Shown here: in pieces, positions 20,699-32,695 of the stretch
How the letters are laid out: every line of letters starts with the position of its first letter
Position numbering within the stretch: position 1 is the stretch's first letter
NCBI GenBank assembly: GCA_034770075.1
Contig: CM068384.1
Span: 91,228,720 to 91,292,719, forward strand
Length of the DNA: 64,000 bases
Source: Aralia elata
Lineage: Eukaryota; Streptophyta; Magnoliopsida; Apiales; Araliaceae
Reading direction: 5' to 3'
The notes under the pieces: generated by a model
What the model saw: only the letters and a program-made list of their open reading frames with translations
The model's database searches: none
Told to the model about the DNA's origin: nothing
Program-made: the position numbers and the translations under genes

Positions 20699-22300
20699 TG
20701 TTGAAACTCTTAAGAATTTTTGTCAAGTTTTATAAATTGAGTAACAATGAAACAGAGAATTCAGAACAATGGTGAAAAACAATGTCTTCTATTGTAAAAG
20801 AAAAACTAACTATTATAAGCTAATTCACTATATTTATACAATAAGTATCTAGCTAAGCTTATCATAACAAACTTCATTATATACAAAATCTATATCTAAT
20901 ACATGACAACTGTTTTTGTAACTAACTGAATTAGTGATCAAGCAATGTTCAGCTGTATTTGTGTGCAACTATTTGTGATGCACCTGCATTTAGTCCTATA
21001 CATTTAGCCAATTGATGCTTGAGACTGTGATATCATGAGGTTATAAACTATTGCTGCAATATGAGATGAAGTCTCATTAGATTCATTAGTTGGAATATTG
21101 TCAATAGTCCCCCCACAAGATGAAGGGACACAAGGATTGTGAACATTCATCTTGGACAAAAGAAACTAGTGGGATTGTCTGCTAATAGCTTTAGTGAATA
21201 TGTTAACCAACTGGTTTTACTTTTGTTGATCTGTGATTTGGCTTGAAAAACACCCTCCACAAATCCTTCTTTCTTCATAAATCTCCTTTGTTCTTGTGCC
21301 TGCAGTGCGTTCAACAATTCTGCCAAGATAATACTTGTTTTGAGTTTTCCAAAGATGAAATTGTAGCCTCAAACTTTTTAGGAACTGTGACTATGACCTT
21401 TTGAACAATTCTAGAATCAAAAAATAAGTACCAAAGAGTCTTACTTTGCTGACAATACCAAGAAGTCTGTTAGAATATTCCTTGATTGTTTCTGATTCTT
21501 TCATCTTTTCCATCTCAAATTCTCGGATCAAAATGAGCATTTGCATCCCTTTGACCCTTTCATTTCATTCGTATTCTTGCTTCAAAAAATCCCAAATTTT
21601 TTTGGCTGTTTTCAGTGTCAATTTTCTGATAAAAATGGTGGATGAGACTGCTGCAAACAAGGTTACTCTTGCTTTTGATTTTCTTTGCTTCCTCTCTGTT
21701 AGATTTTTTATTTATGCAAGAGTTGAATTTTCTGGTAGGGGTGGAACTTCATATACTTGTTCAACAGCCTCCCACAGATCACTGGCATCACGATAGGCTT
21801 CCATTCTAACAGTTCACACCTAATAATTTGTTTCATCAAACACTTGAGGTACAATTTCAGTGAATAAATTTTTTGATTTAATGTTTTTGGAAAGATAGGT
21901 GATAAGTGCTTAGGAATTGTGTTTGAGCTCTCTCAATCTCACAGGTCCCTTAGGATTATAGCTCTGATACCAATTTGTTGGATATTCAGAAAACCAAGGA
22001 CTAAAGATAATGAGAGAAAGCTAATTTAGGGACTGCTGAAAGATATATTTTATTGAGTAACAAACCATCTATTTATACAACATAATAAAAACTGAATTAC
22101 AGAAAATCTGCTACATGATAAGCATAACAGCTAAGTGCCTAAAAATAGCAAAACAACCAAGTGCCTAAAAAATAGCACAAAAAATAGTCATAATCCTAAA
22201 GAATAACAATAAATAAAATTGACGTTATCCTCAGTCTGAATCAGTTTCATAGTGGAGTAGCCGAAACAATTGGCATACTCTGAAAGATCAATAAATTTAA
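20699..22300 (-). mobile_element. Degenerate, internally deleted copia element, reverse orientation
   Basis: On the minus strand an LTR ends at 21977 next to the primer site TGGTATCAGAGC (plus strand GCTCTGATACCA, 21961-21972), the usual initiator-Met site of copia elements. A decayed gag (21250-21830) follows. Then comes a copia pol tail resembling FTKAI (near 21180), directly before a polypurine tract (plus strand CCCCCCACAAG, 21109-21119) and a second LTR (20699-21111). Most of pol is missing. The two LTRs do not look alike, so two elements may have recombined. Confidence 0.6.
21250..21810 (-). pseudogene. Copia gag (UBN2-like) remnant
   Basis: Read on the minus strand, broken frames give DLWEAVEQVYEVPPLP, KRKQRKSKA-like, LKTAKKIWDFLKQEYE and LIREFEMEKMKESETIKEYS. 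That order matches plant copia Gag proteins of the UBN2 type, which form the particle around the element RNA. Several stops and shifts interrupt it and the downstream zinc knuckle is not seen. The plus-strand frame at 21446-21796 is only its shadow. Confidence 0.7.
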
Positions 22301-22344
22301 GAATATCAAGAACGTGCAAATTTAGAAATAACACTCCGTTCAAT

Positions 22345-22562
22345 GAGCTTACCATACATTATAAGTTCAAGAACTTGTCATAATAATATGAGTTCAAGAA
22401 CTTGCCACAATAATATGAGTTCAAGAACTCATCAGAAACTTACTATAATACTATGGGTTCAAGAACCTACCATATATACTAATTATGAGTTCAAGAACCT
22501 ATCATAATAATATGAGTTCAAGAACCTATCATATAATAATATGAGTTCAAGAACTCGCATAT
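22345..22562. repeat. Tandem array of about 28-30 bp units
   Basis: Seven to eight units of AATAATATGAGTTCAAGAAC with C(T)TRCCAT-like spacers are present. Unit length and the last bases vary. Confidence 0.85.
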
Positions 22563-23474
22563 ATCTCCAAACTTATAGCTCAGCCCAATCATAGGAATTT
22601 GCATGACTTGCAGAATTTTAATAAATAAGGAACGTGCTCGAATAAATAGTTTGCCATGAATTTATAACTTTCTTAATTTAAAAATATCAAATAGTTCAGA
22701 GAACTTGCAACAATTAAGGAACTGGCACATAAGCTCAAAAATAAGAAATTTCATAAATTGCAGAACTTGCGATAAATCAAAGGACTTGTCTCGGTCTGTA
22801 GTTCACCATCTACATTATTCACATCTAATATTTCTTTCTCCTATATATACTCAATTTTAAGTCATCTACAACATCATAGAATATTTTCCATCAACAAATT
22901 AGCTTCCTTATAATAACAGTTACTTTTATTAATTTGCTTCCAGTAATTATATTTTAACATTTCTGTTAATTTTTCCAATAATTCCTATCATTCAGAACAA
23001 AATCTAAAAATTCTAAAATCTTGAACAATATTATCTTCACATCAAAATATTTTATTTTACGTCAAAATATACCATCATACGTTACAATAAATCAATCCTC
23101 AAAGTTTCGTTTTAAAACGAATTATAAAACTCATTTTAATTATTTTAATCGTTAACGAACGTTGTTTTTCGTTTAATTATAACTCCTTCGTTATTTATCC
23201 GTTTTCGTTTATTCTTACGTTAAATTAAAGCTTATTCATCCTACTTTAATATCGTATAGGCTCTCTGATTTCAGTCCCCTTTCCAATCAGAACAGAAAAA
23301 TAGTTCAAAAGTCCTGTCAGAATTGAATCTGTCCCGATTCTGTAGTTTTCATCCCAACCAGCCTATTTTGAAAAAATCACAACAAATAATCTACCAGGGA
23401 TTTTTGTGTGCTTTTTTCTCACATGCATAGCTGATACTTCAAACTATTTTTAGACGTAAAGAACTCGTCCCAAC
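22563..23474 (-). mobile_element. Gypsy LTR-related DNA, reverse orientation
   Basis: There is no coding region. A segment near 23110-23140 (AAAACGAATTATAAAACTC) matches the reverse LTR near 46737, so this is a further reverse piece of that LTR family. Confidence 0.4.
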
Positions 23475-24755
23475 TGTGACGCCCCTCAATCCGGGTACTT
23501 AAAACTCGTACTTGGTGTTACACAATACGATTCATTCAAAGTACTTATTATTTGATAAAAGTAATTATTACATCAGAGGTATCTACCCTAGGTACGAAGA
23601 CCTTTAAATTCTTTATTACATGATAGTTACTGTAATAACATCAAAAGCTTATTTGTTACACTATACTATCTCTATCTATTCATTAAGCTTGCCCTTGCCT
23701 TTGTCCTTTTCGGACCCTTCTACTCAATCATGCTTAACTGAAAACATTTATATTCAAAGCAAGAATGAGCATTCAATTGTTCATCAAGTAATAACAATTG
23801 CAATAACATATGCAAGAAATAAATATTTTCTTTGAGATATGCTTTAACAATAGTACAAGATTGTAAAGCAATTGAAACATTTCTTATTTGCATTTTCGAA
23901 ACAACATACTGACTTTTAAATGCTGAGTGGTCACAAGACCATGAACTTTTCTTTTCATTTTGTTGAAAAGGTTTTAACAGAAATTCATTTGTAAACTGTC
24001 TAGCTTACGGGCATGGTGGGTGATCAGCCCGTTATGCCTTGTATTGATCAATACTATTTTACAGGAACGACATTCGCGTTCATTGTCACCGCCTTTTAGC
24101 GCAATATAAAATTTCCCACTTCAGGGATGTTCATTCTCAGTCTGGAGTTCAAATCAAAACAATATGATTGAACAGCTTTATCTACTCAATAATATTTCAA
24201 AGACTTAATATAAAAGCAATGAAATATTATAAACTTTGTTTAGCCAGAACAAATGGCTTAGACTACTTTTAAACGATACATGCATACTGAAATTTAACGA
24301 GTACGCATCATGGCATTCTTATATCAAACATTGATATTCTTTCAACATATAACTGAATAAAGCATCAATATACTTGTTAAATGAAATAAGTTAGGATACT
24401 TGCCTTGGTTGTCAATTACAAGTTATAGCTTAATCTTTACTTCACGTATCCTACATGGGTTTAATTCACATATAGGTACACGTCAATCATACATTCAAAG
24501 CATAAACTTAGATTACGTTGATTCAATGAAATCTTAGTTTGCAATTACTCTTGTCTTTTCTTTAATCTGTTATTTCTTTAGCAAACCTATGGTAGTCTTT
24601 ACTAGATATATTTATTTCATGATTGGACTATCAAAACAATACATTTGTTAGGTATCACTCTAAACATGTCCTAAAATCAAGTTTTTCATGCTTGTCATAT
24701 ACATTTTGTTTTCCTTTGAAAACCATTCGTTTTCATTTAAAATTTCCTTAGAAAT
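23475..24755 (-). mobile_element. Gypsy (chromovirus-like) LTR fragment, reverse orientation
   Basis: It starts TGTGACGCCCCTCAATCCGG, the inverse of an LTR end of the kind GGATTTGGGGGCGTCACA. Segments such as CACAAGACCATGAACTTTTC (near 23932) match the inverse of 45290-45330. The other end is cut where segmental duplication copy 2 begins in an A-rich run. Confidence 0.6.
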
Positions 24756-26094
24756 AAAAAAAATAAAAAATAAAAAATAAGGATAATAAAATAAAAAAAT
24801 TGTATATGGTAATCTTGTATTAATATTTAATTTTAATAATTTAACATATAATAATAATTTATAAGGATTTATACAGATTTAAAACGTCAAAATAAGTATT
24901 TATACAAATTTTATACGAATTAGGTACTTGATGTAGTAAATTGTGAATTTAGTGATACTTGATGTAATATAAGTGTTATTAGCTCGTATTCTATACGGTC
25001 AAACAGTATACAATTCCTATTCGGCCGGAAAATTAGGTATTCTGGCCAATTTTGGCGCCATTCTGAAATTGGGGGCTAAATTGTATGCAATTAGGACTTG
25101 ATGTAGTAAATTGTAAGCCCAAATTCTTTAGGGGCCGAATCATGAATATGATGATACTTGATATCACGGAAGTGTATTTAGCCATTATAAGTATACAGCT
25201 TCATGTTTTCCGCAATCTAACATTCAGATGATAGTGCAAAGATGGTATCATGATCCTGATAGAATGGAATGCATATGGAGAGATTGATTTGTTTTTTAAA
25301 TCATTATATTGGATAGCAGGCTTTTAAATTTGGAAAATGTTAGTCTCTATTATTGCGGAGTAGAGTATTAACAGTGATGTTATTATTCAAATACCTGGTA
25401 AGTTTGATTGCTTCAATGAAGTATTTACGCAAAGTTTGTTAGAGTTGATTCTAAAATAATTTTTCAACAATAACATTAAACTAATATTTGGGTTTTTGTC
25501 CACATAATGTAATATCCTTGATTGGAATTTTCTGTTTGGGTTAGTTCACTATACAATTATTTATTTATTTACAGCATAATCCATACCTTTTGGGTGCCAT
25601 GTTTTGGAAGGATTTTCTTTTAATGAAATGAAATCCATTTGCTTTTCCAATATATATATATAATACCACCTCACCAATGGGACATATAGTTCATCATCAA
25701 ATGATCTTAATTAAAAATGAAAAATAATAGTACATAATATTAAACAAATGACTACTCATGAGATAAAATATTTCTTAAAAAAATATATTAAATTAGTACA
25801 CAGTGCTATATCATGCATCATTCTTGCCAAACGAGAATTTGAGACCCTAAACACATGATTTAGCGCCATAAACTTTCCAACTCTTTGAAGCGCAAGCGCT
25901 TGTAGTGTCCTAGAATTGCTCTCCAAAAGTGAATGCCAACACTTGAAAAAGACTACAATTAACATAACTTCAATAGGTTAACTAACACAGCGAGATGCAA
26001 GACGGTGTTGCATCATGGTCCTTTGACCCAAAGTGCTCATCATAAAAAAAATGACTCCATAAATGGTTCTACCACCTCTAAATGGTAGTATCTA

Positions 26095-26528
26095 CTATCT
26101 AGTATACAAGTGCAAAACAGCTTCTTCATCAAGATTCACTTTAACAGTTGCGGGCCTTGCTTTGATCAACAATCCCACAACCTCCAATCGTCCTCTCATC
26201 ACCGCCAAGTGGACAAGAATTCTATCTTCGTGATCACGAACCATGCAAACATCTGTGTCTACTTGTAACAATGTTTCGACAATCTCAGCATGACCTGTTG
26301 CGGAAGCCAAGAGAAGTGGCAATTGTCCGAGTAAGCCTAACTCGGTGGCAAGTTGGGGGTTATTTTGTAAAAGTGCTATTGTGAAATCATGGTGACCGAG
26401 TAACGATGCAATATGTAATGGAGTTTCACTAAAAGAGTTTAGGGAAACTTTATGAAGAATGAGTTTTTCCGCTTGGATTAACCTATCTAAGGTGAGTGTA
26501 CACCCTTTCATAGATGCTTCATAGAGTT
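26095..26528 (-). pseudogene. Ankyrin-repeat gene copy 2, 3' part
   Basis: This part codes the ankyrin repeats seen in copy 1, with the same premature-looking end. The exon is cut at the GAGTT target site (26524-26528) by element B. An inner ATG at 26511 opens a 138-codon frame that keeps all three repeats but loses the first 24 residues. Its natural promoter is now 6.8 kb away on the other side of the element. Differences from copy 1 are minor (Asn to Lys and Thr to Ala near the start). Confidence 0.85.
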
Positions 26529-27148
26529 TGTGGGCCCATGTGCAAATTAGGGTTCATGTGACCTAATTAAATGTACAAATTAGGGTTTACAAAAACCTAA
26601 TTAAATGCGTTAGACCCGGGGAAGTCTCCACGTGTTCCAAGGCAGAAGACTCGTGGATGCGACCTATTTTGGGAATTGATTGAGGGATTGGATTGGCGGC
26701 TAGAAGAACAGGGCAATTTGGGCATTACTTTGATGATTAAAGGGCATTTCTGAAATTTCTCCTTTAAAACATAATTAAAGGGTATTTCGGGAATTTCCCT
26801 TAAAACATGTGCCTGGCATGTGACTATTTCCCAGGAAAACTCTATAAATAGCCCCTTTATTCTGAGAAAAGGGGATCGCTTTCAAGACATTACACTAAGA
26901 CTCTTGGAAGCTCATCACACTAGAAACTCGCTCACAACTCGAAGACTCTAGAAGGCTCTTGGAATCCCTGCTACCCTAACCCGGTTTCCGGATTCTAGGA
27001 GTTCTGCCACGTGTCATTGGAGTAATTGCCCACCTGTTCTTCTCCCCTCTTCAATCAATCAATCAGTTCCGTACTCTTCGTGGATTTCTCTCCTCTCCAG
27101 CCAATACGAAACCCTAACCCTAACAAGGTGTAAATTTCCTTACCTACA
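26529..27148 (+). repeat. 5' LTR of element B
   Basis: It runs TGTGGGCCCATGTGC to CTTACCTACA. A probable TATA box (CTCTATAAATAGCCC) lies near 26841. Confidence 0.95.
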
Positions 27149-27154
27149 TTTATT

Positions 27155-27172
27155 TGGCGACTCTGCTGGGGA
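27155..27172 (+). other. Primer binding site of element B
   Basis: TGGCGACTCTGCTGGGGA starts 6 bases after the LTR. The matching tRNA 3' end would read TCCCCAGCAGAGTCGCCA; I leave the tRNA unnamed. Confidence 0.7.
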
Positions 27173-27194
27173 GGTTGTAGAATTCGTGAAGGGT

Positions 27195-28999
27195 ATGCCC
27201 ACAACTCGAAGTGGGAGAATTACAGGAAGAGTTTCACCGACAACAAGCATCACTTCACCGGATCCGATTTCAAGGCAAGTAAATCCAGTGCTCCAAAGCG
27301 CGAATCTGGATTTTGATCAACCTATCTTAAAAGACATTTCGGAAGGAAGCTCAACATCACCTCAAATGGCTGATCAACAACAAACCAGCGCTAGACAGAC
27401 AAACGCAGGAAGGCAAGGTGAGGAAGTAACTGGAGCGCAAACGACTGCGAATGCTGTGCAGATGGAGATGCTCAAGGCATTACAGGAGGCACGAGAAGGC
27501 CAAGGGATGATGATGGCCATGATGTTGGAAATGCAAAGGATAAGCAGGAAGAGATGGAGAATTTCCGCCAGCAGTTGATGCAAATCTCCACTTTCAGGGC
27601 TATGTTCCCAGGAAGTTCGCAGGGGGAACGAGCAGAAGTGGAAGACAACAGCAACAACAAAGAGAATCCGACTGTGCTTCCAACAACGGAGAGTCAGCCG
27701 ATTCCAATCATCCACTTGGAGCTCCAAAACAGCGGTGATGTGCCACAACTCAGATTGGAAGTGAGCCAACCTCAGCCCAACATCGTCCCGCCCACTCTCC
27801 CCGCATTTTCACAAGTGCAGATACCGACCATCCCGAGCCACATCCAACGAACAAGTCGACAAGCACCGCTGATGCAAACTGTGCAGGATGTAAGTGTACA
27901 CCAGCCAGTTTCCTTACCATACGCACCACCTGTGCATCAATATATCACAGCCCCTCAAAGAGTCCATACCACGAGCCAGTATGTGACGAAGGATGATATG
28001 ATCGATGTGATCAATCAATTTCGCAAGCAGACATCCCGACCTTCAGAGTTGGACTTTACTCCACCCTACCCGGCACATGTGCGGAGACAACCGTACCCGG
28101 CAGGGTATATTGAGCACCCCCCGCAGTTCCCAAAGTATAACGGGGAGAAAGGGAATGCCAGGGAGCATATTGCCAGGTTCGTGGAGTCGATGTCTCCATG
28201 GTTGGGTTATGATGAGGTGAATAACCATAATTTGTTGATGAGGGAATTTAACAAGACTTTGACGGATAGTGCCTTCAGTTGGTACTACAATTTGGAGAAG
28301 GGATCAGTCCATGATTGGGATGATCTGAAATTGCAATTTTTTAAGAAATTTTTCTATGTGCAAAAACAGGTAACTATTGTAGAACTGATGCGATTCGAGC
28401 AGAAGCCGAATGAGGAGCTGTCAGATTATGTGGACAGATTCAGGGCCCAAGCACAGAAGTGTGCCGAGCCAATTGAAGAGAAGAACTTGGTTAGCATATG
28501 CAACAATGGTGCTCTAGACTCCTTCAAGCCCCATCTCATTACAAAGGCCTGTGATTCATTTGCAACCCTCTCATCCTTCGCACAAGATTTGGGAGGAATC
28601 GTGACAGTTCCAATCAACCATGCGATGGTTACATGGAAGGGTAAGAGAACAGCAATTGTGGCTTTGGCTGACTCTCAGTCAAACCCACAAGGGGGCAAGA
28701 GGGAGAAGAATGAGCGAAATTTTGAACAAAGTAAAGAAAAACTTGGGGGCAAGTATACCAGGATGTCAGTTCCAGAGGCTATCACATGCAGTGAGAAGGC
28801 ATTCAGGGGCCTGTACGAACAATGGGTTTAGCACGGAGTGGTGAAACCCCCAACGCCTAAATTTGTGGTGACGGAAGAGATGAAAAGAAGACCAGATTTC
28901 TGTGTGTACCACCAGTACGCAGGACATTCCACTATGGACTGTTACAGTATGCGGAGGATATACCAGGAGAAGCTGGTAGCCGGAGAAATCGAACTGTGA
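27195..28999 (+). pseudogene. Retrotransposon Gag, nearly intact (element B)
   Basis: Gag packages element RNA into particles. The ATG at 27195 opens MPTTRSGRITG. A one-base gain near 27540 shifts to the frame at 27554-28831. That frame has a proline/glutamine-rich linker, the gag domain (WLGYDEVNNHNLLMREFN, FSWYYNLEKGSVHDWDDL, FRAQAQKCAEPIEEKNL) and basic KGKR-rich sequence. A single TAG at 28829-28831 separates this from a same-frame tail with the zinc motif CVYHQYAGHSTMDC, ending at 28999. The zinc motif is of the C-H-H-C kind found in Tat-lineage gypsy Gag. Two lesions in an element with near-identical LTRs suggest the parent copy was already defective, or that Gag is supplied in trans. 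Confidence 0.85.
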
Positions 29000-29093
29000 A
29001 AAGAAAAGCATCGTGTATGAAAAGCCACTTCCAAACCACAAAGGAAAAGAAACATGCAACATTATTACCCAGGGTGTAGCCCAAGAGGACGGG

Positions 29094-29127
<34 letters not shown>
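29094..29127 (+). repeat. 34-base poly(A) tract
   Basis: An uninterrupted A run sits where about 560 bases of element A (14396-14957) are missing. Flanking sequence resumes with CTCAAGAGTATCCCTTGCC. Confidence 0.95.
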
Positions 29128-29130
<3 letters not shown>

Positions 29131-29335
29131 AAGAGTATCCCTTGCCAAGAAATTGGATGACCAAGGGAGGAGACACAAGAATTGACGAATTAAAAATCCA
29201 CCCACGATGGTGGTCAAGTCCTCGTGGATTGCACTTGCCAAGAAATTGGATGACCAAGTGACGAGGCATGCAACTTAAGCCCTTATGAAACCCTATACGC
29301 CAAACAATTGGCACGACGTACCAAGGGATAAGGCA

Positions 29336-29604
29336 CAAAGTTATACTTTCAACTTTAAAAGTAATCGAGGCACCTGATTATAAGTCCTCAAAGTTATACT
29401 TTCAACTTTAAAAGTAATCGAGGCACCTGATTATAAGTCCTCAAAGTTATACTTTCAACTTTAAAAGTAATCGAGGCACCTGATTATAAGTCCTCAAAGT
29501 TATACTTTCAACTTTAAAAGTAATCGAGGCACCTGACTATAAGTCCTCAAAGTTATACTTTCAACTCTAAAAGTAATCGAGGCACCTGACTATAAGCCCT
29601 CAAA
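29336..29604 (+). repeat. 53-bp tandem repeat, five units (element B)
   Basis: Units start at 29340, 29393, 29446, 29499 and 29552. Element A has three. Confidence 0.9.
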
Positions 29605-30060
29605 CCCGAGAAAGTTACACTTTATCTCTAAAAGTGGCGAACGTTATGCTTTATTATCCGACAAAAGCAAAATCTATTATTATTATGAAATTTTTTGAAA
29701 CATTGTGCTTTTCAATATGATTATTAATAAAAATGTCAAACTTTCACTTATACTTGGATATTCTTTGATTTTAAAAGTATGGATTCAAGTGTTAGTTTGC
29801 GAGAAATCGAAAAATTGCATGTTTACTCTCATTATTATGAATATTGTTGTCTTGGAGTATTAATTTGAATAACTTATGATTCAATACTAAACATTGGGTC
29901 TTAAGGAAAAAATTCAAGTTAAAGACAATCACTAATGCTAAAGAAACTCTACTATGATAAATGACATATAAATGAGTTCTTTGATACAGGAAATAACAAA
30001 AAGCTACAAAAAGCCATACCTAGAAGTGAAGAAATCCAGCCCCGCACGAGAAAATATTCA
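29605..30060 (+). other. Internal AT-rich region of element B
   Basis: No coding region is supported. It matches 15350-15825 of element A with small gaps. Confidence 0.5.
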
Positions 30061-30167
30061 TCGGGAGAGGAGCTGCACAAATCACGGGCTTAGAGAATGC
30101 ATGTACCTCCACGACATCTTTGTTATTGGGTGGATAGTCGAGGTCACTAAAAGGCGAGGTGGCAGAA

Positions 30168-31038
30168 TCAAGATGAAGAAAGCGAGCTCCTCAACGGGCA
30201 AAGAAAGTAAAGCATCGATGCCCCACCCAAAGAACTCGCAACTATACCCTCCCTTTTAGGTGAAGCCTCGGGAGAATCCTTCTGGGGAGGATGGAAATCA
30301 ACCATAGGTTTCGCAGGATTCCCCCTCGGGGGAGGAGGATTAACTGTCATAATAGCATCAGCATCAACATGGGTGTCACCGGTACCCTCCAAGCTGTCAT
30401 GAGAAGACGTTATATGTGGGCGTGACGATGGAACTGTACTAACCATAGCAGGACCTAAGCCTACATCAGACATGAAATCGTCAACATTAAGGCTGACACG
30501 ATCATCATGAGGTGAGGAGGACTTGACAACAATCATGTTATGTCAGCGAGGTTCACCAGTAGTGGAGGTCGCCACCTCACTTGCCGTATCCATCCATGCG
30601 AAATCCAATGGGAATATCATTATCATCCTCATCATCATTATCATCATCATCATCCTTGACAATTTAAAAACAAGGATCCTCGGCTTTACTCTAGAGCAAG
30701 TACATCTCATCTCCCCGACAGCAGAGGATCCTGGGGGAGGAACTCGAGGAGGTACCCGAGATGAAGTCTGAAAGGATTGTGTCATCATGAAATCATGAAG
30801 TATAATGGTCAGTCCGCCTGAAAGCTTCTATCAAGCATGCAACGCACTTGGTATCTCTATGCACATGCGGGGAATGCGATCGGAATGGGGGAAGTCGTCC
30901 CAACCTTCGCAAGCCGCGACATAAAGAAACAAGCTTTTTTGCCTTTCCACAATCATTGACGAAGGGAGTTACCCTAGAAATCTTCAAGTCTTCAGAACAT
31001 CCGGTACACGAGGCCTGCAAGTAAGGAAGACCCCACAT
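30168..31038 (-). pseudogene. Antisense open reading frames of element B
   Basis: Frames at 31038-30793, 30788-30543 and 30536-30168 parallel those of element A, with products beginning WGLPYLQAS, TQSFQTSSRVPPRVPP and VVKSSSPHDDRVSLNVDD. The internal deletion near 30856 (about 420 bases of A) lies within this unit, and the C-terminal part is shortened by another deletion near 30055. The ATG/ATC-rich (ATCATC)n stretch at 30620-30655 varies in length between the copies. No domain is recognised; the product would be Ser/Pro-rich and probably disordered. Confidence 0.4.
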
Positions 31039-31407
31039 GAGGATACTAAGGATGTCAAGTAAAGTATATGCGCTTGAGGAGGCTTACCATAACAAGAGGA
31101 GAATCTGAGATTTTCACTTGAGAATACCTGAAAAGAAGAAGAAATGAAGTCAGGGAAGTATCAAAATTACAATTATGAAAGAAAAATAAGATTTGAGATT
31201 TTTCCAAAAAACTTCGGACAGCCAAAATGCATCCTTCGGAGCCATTTTTTGGATTATTTTGATATATATCATGGCCGTTGGCGATGACTTTTGAAGTGCT
31301 CGTCGATACGGTCGTTTTGATATATTATGGGCCCTGAGACTCCAAACGGAACAAAAGTTATGGTCAAAACAATGATCACGCTTCCCAATGTGCAAATTTT
31401 GATATAT

Positions 31408-31690
31408 TTTCTCCTAGGGTTCGGCCCCCTAGGGTTCGGCCCCTAGGATTCGGCTCCCTTAGGATTCGGCCCCCCTAGGGATTGGTCTCCTGCAAAAAAA
31501 AAAAAAAAAAGGCTTGGTAGGGTTCGGCCCCTAGGGTTCGGCCCCTAGGGTTCGGCCCCCCTAGGGTTCGGCCAGGCCGCAAAACAAAAATAAAAAAATA
31601 AAAAAAAAAAAAAAAAAAAAATTGCTTGGCTCAATTTCCCCTATAGGGTTCGTTCGGCCACCTATAGGGTTCGTCCCCCTAAGGGGACTT
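31408..31690 (+). repeat. TAGGGTTCGGCC short tandem array (element B)
   Basis: About ten units of CCCTAGGGTTCGGCC-like sequence are broken by A-rich runs at 31494-31511 and 31599-31621. Confidence 0.85.
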
Positions 31691-32204
31691 CTATTGTGTA
31701 CCTTGGAAATTCTGACGCTCCACAAATCAATGTTTTCGGAACGAATGCTTCTTTGTCACAATAAATATTGTATTTTTCTTTATTATCCGAGGGAACCCTA
31801 CCGAGATATGATCCAAGTAACGGGGCTCGGAAGACAAAAGAAAAGCTACAATGACCTGAGAAGAAACGTAGGAGAAGCAAGTCAAGATGAAGTTCGGAAG
31901 AAAGTACTCAAATAAACTAAAAACTTGAAAGAAAAAGAAGAAGGAAGAATGATCCTATATGGTTCAACCCTTAGGATTTGGCCTTATAGGGTGGAATTGT
32001 TTTTTTTACCTCTTTTCTAAGATGAGGAACGATTGCTTGACGACTTCTTGGTGATCTTCGGACTTGATGGAGGAGAGAAGCAACCTTTATTTTCCTCTTA
32101 AGGAAGATTTCGAAATATAAAGATAAGTTTATTTGAGCTTATTTTTTAAATAAACATATATATTTTCGAAAATTTGTTTAGATTTGGTGTTCTAATAGAA
32201 TTTC

Positions 32205-32302
32205 AAAATATATATATATATATATATATATATTCGATATCTGATATTTTATTCCTAACAGTAGGACAATTTCGAAATTATATATATATATATATATATA
32301 TT
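32205..32302. repeat. Two (AT)n tracts
   Basis: AT runs at about 32209-32233 and 32279-32302 lie in the 3' non-coding part of element B. Confidence 0.9.
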
Positions 32303-32695
32303 GAATGTTTGATTTTCTTAAGGGAAAAGATCTTGCTTTATAAAATTTTAATAAAGGAAGATTTTGTTTCTAAATAATAAAATACGATTTGATTATTGGA
32401 TTTTATTTAATGATATCTGATGATCTTCCTTGTTTTAATTCTCAGAAAATAAGGAAATAAATATTGAGCAAAATAAGGAAGATTTCAGATGATCTACCAA
32501 GAGTTTCAAGGAAGAGCCCTTCTAGGTCTTGCCTCCTTAGGGTTTAACCCTAATGGTTTGGCCCCTAGGGGTTCCCTCTTCTAGAACTCTAAACTTCAAG
32601 ACTTGAACAAGGGGAGTCACACAAAATCATTCGAAAGCTTGGAGTATTTTGCACGAGCGTCTCTCAGGAATCGTGACTCTCGCGCAGGGGGCAAA

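Noticed and set aside
22345..22562. CRISPR-like array of short repeats
   Set aside because: This is plant nuclear DNA; units are contiguous without unique spacers and no cas genes exist.
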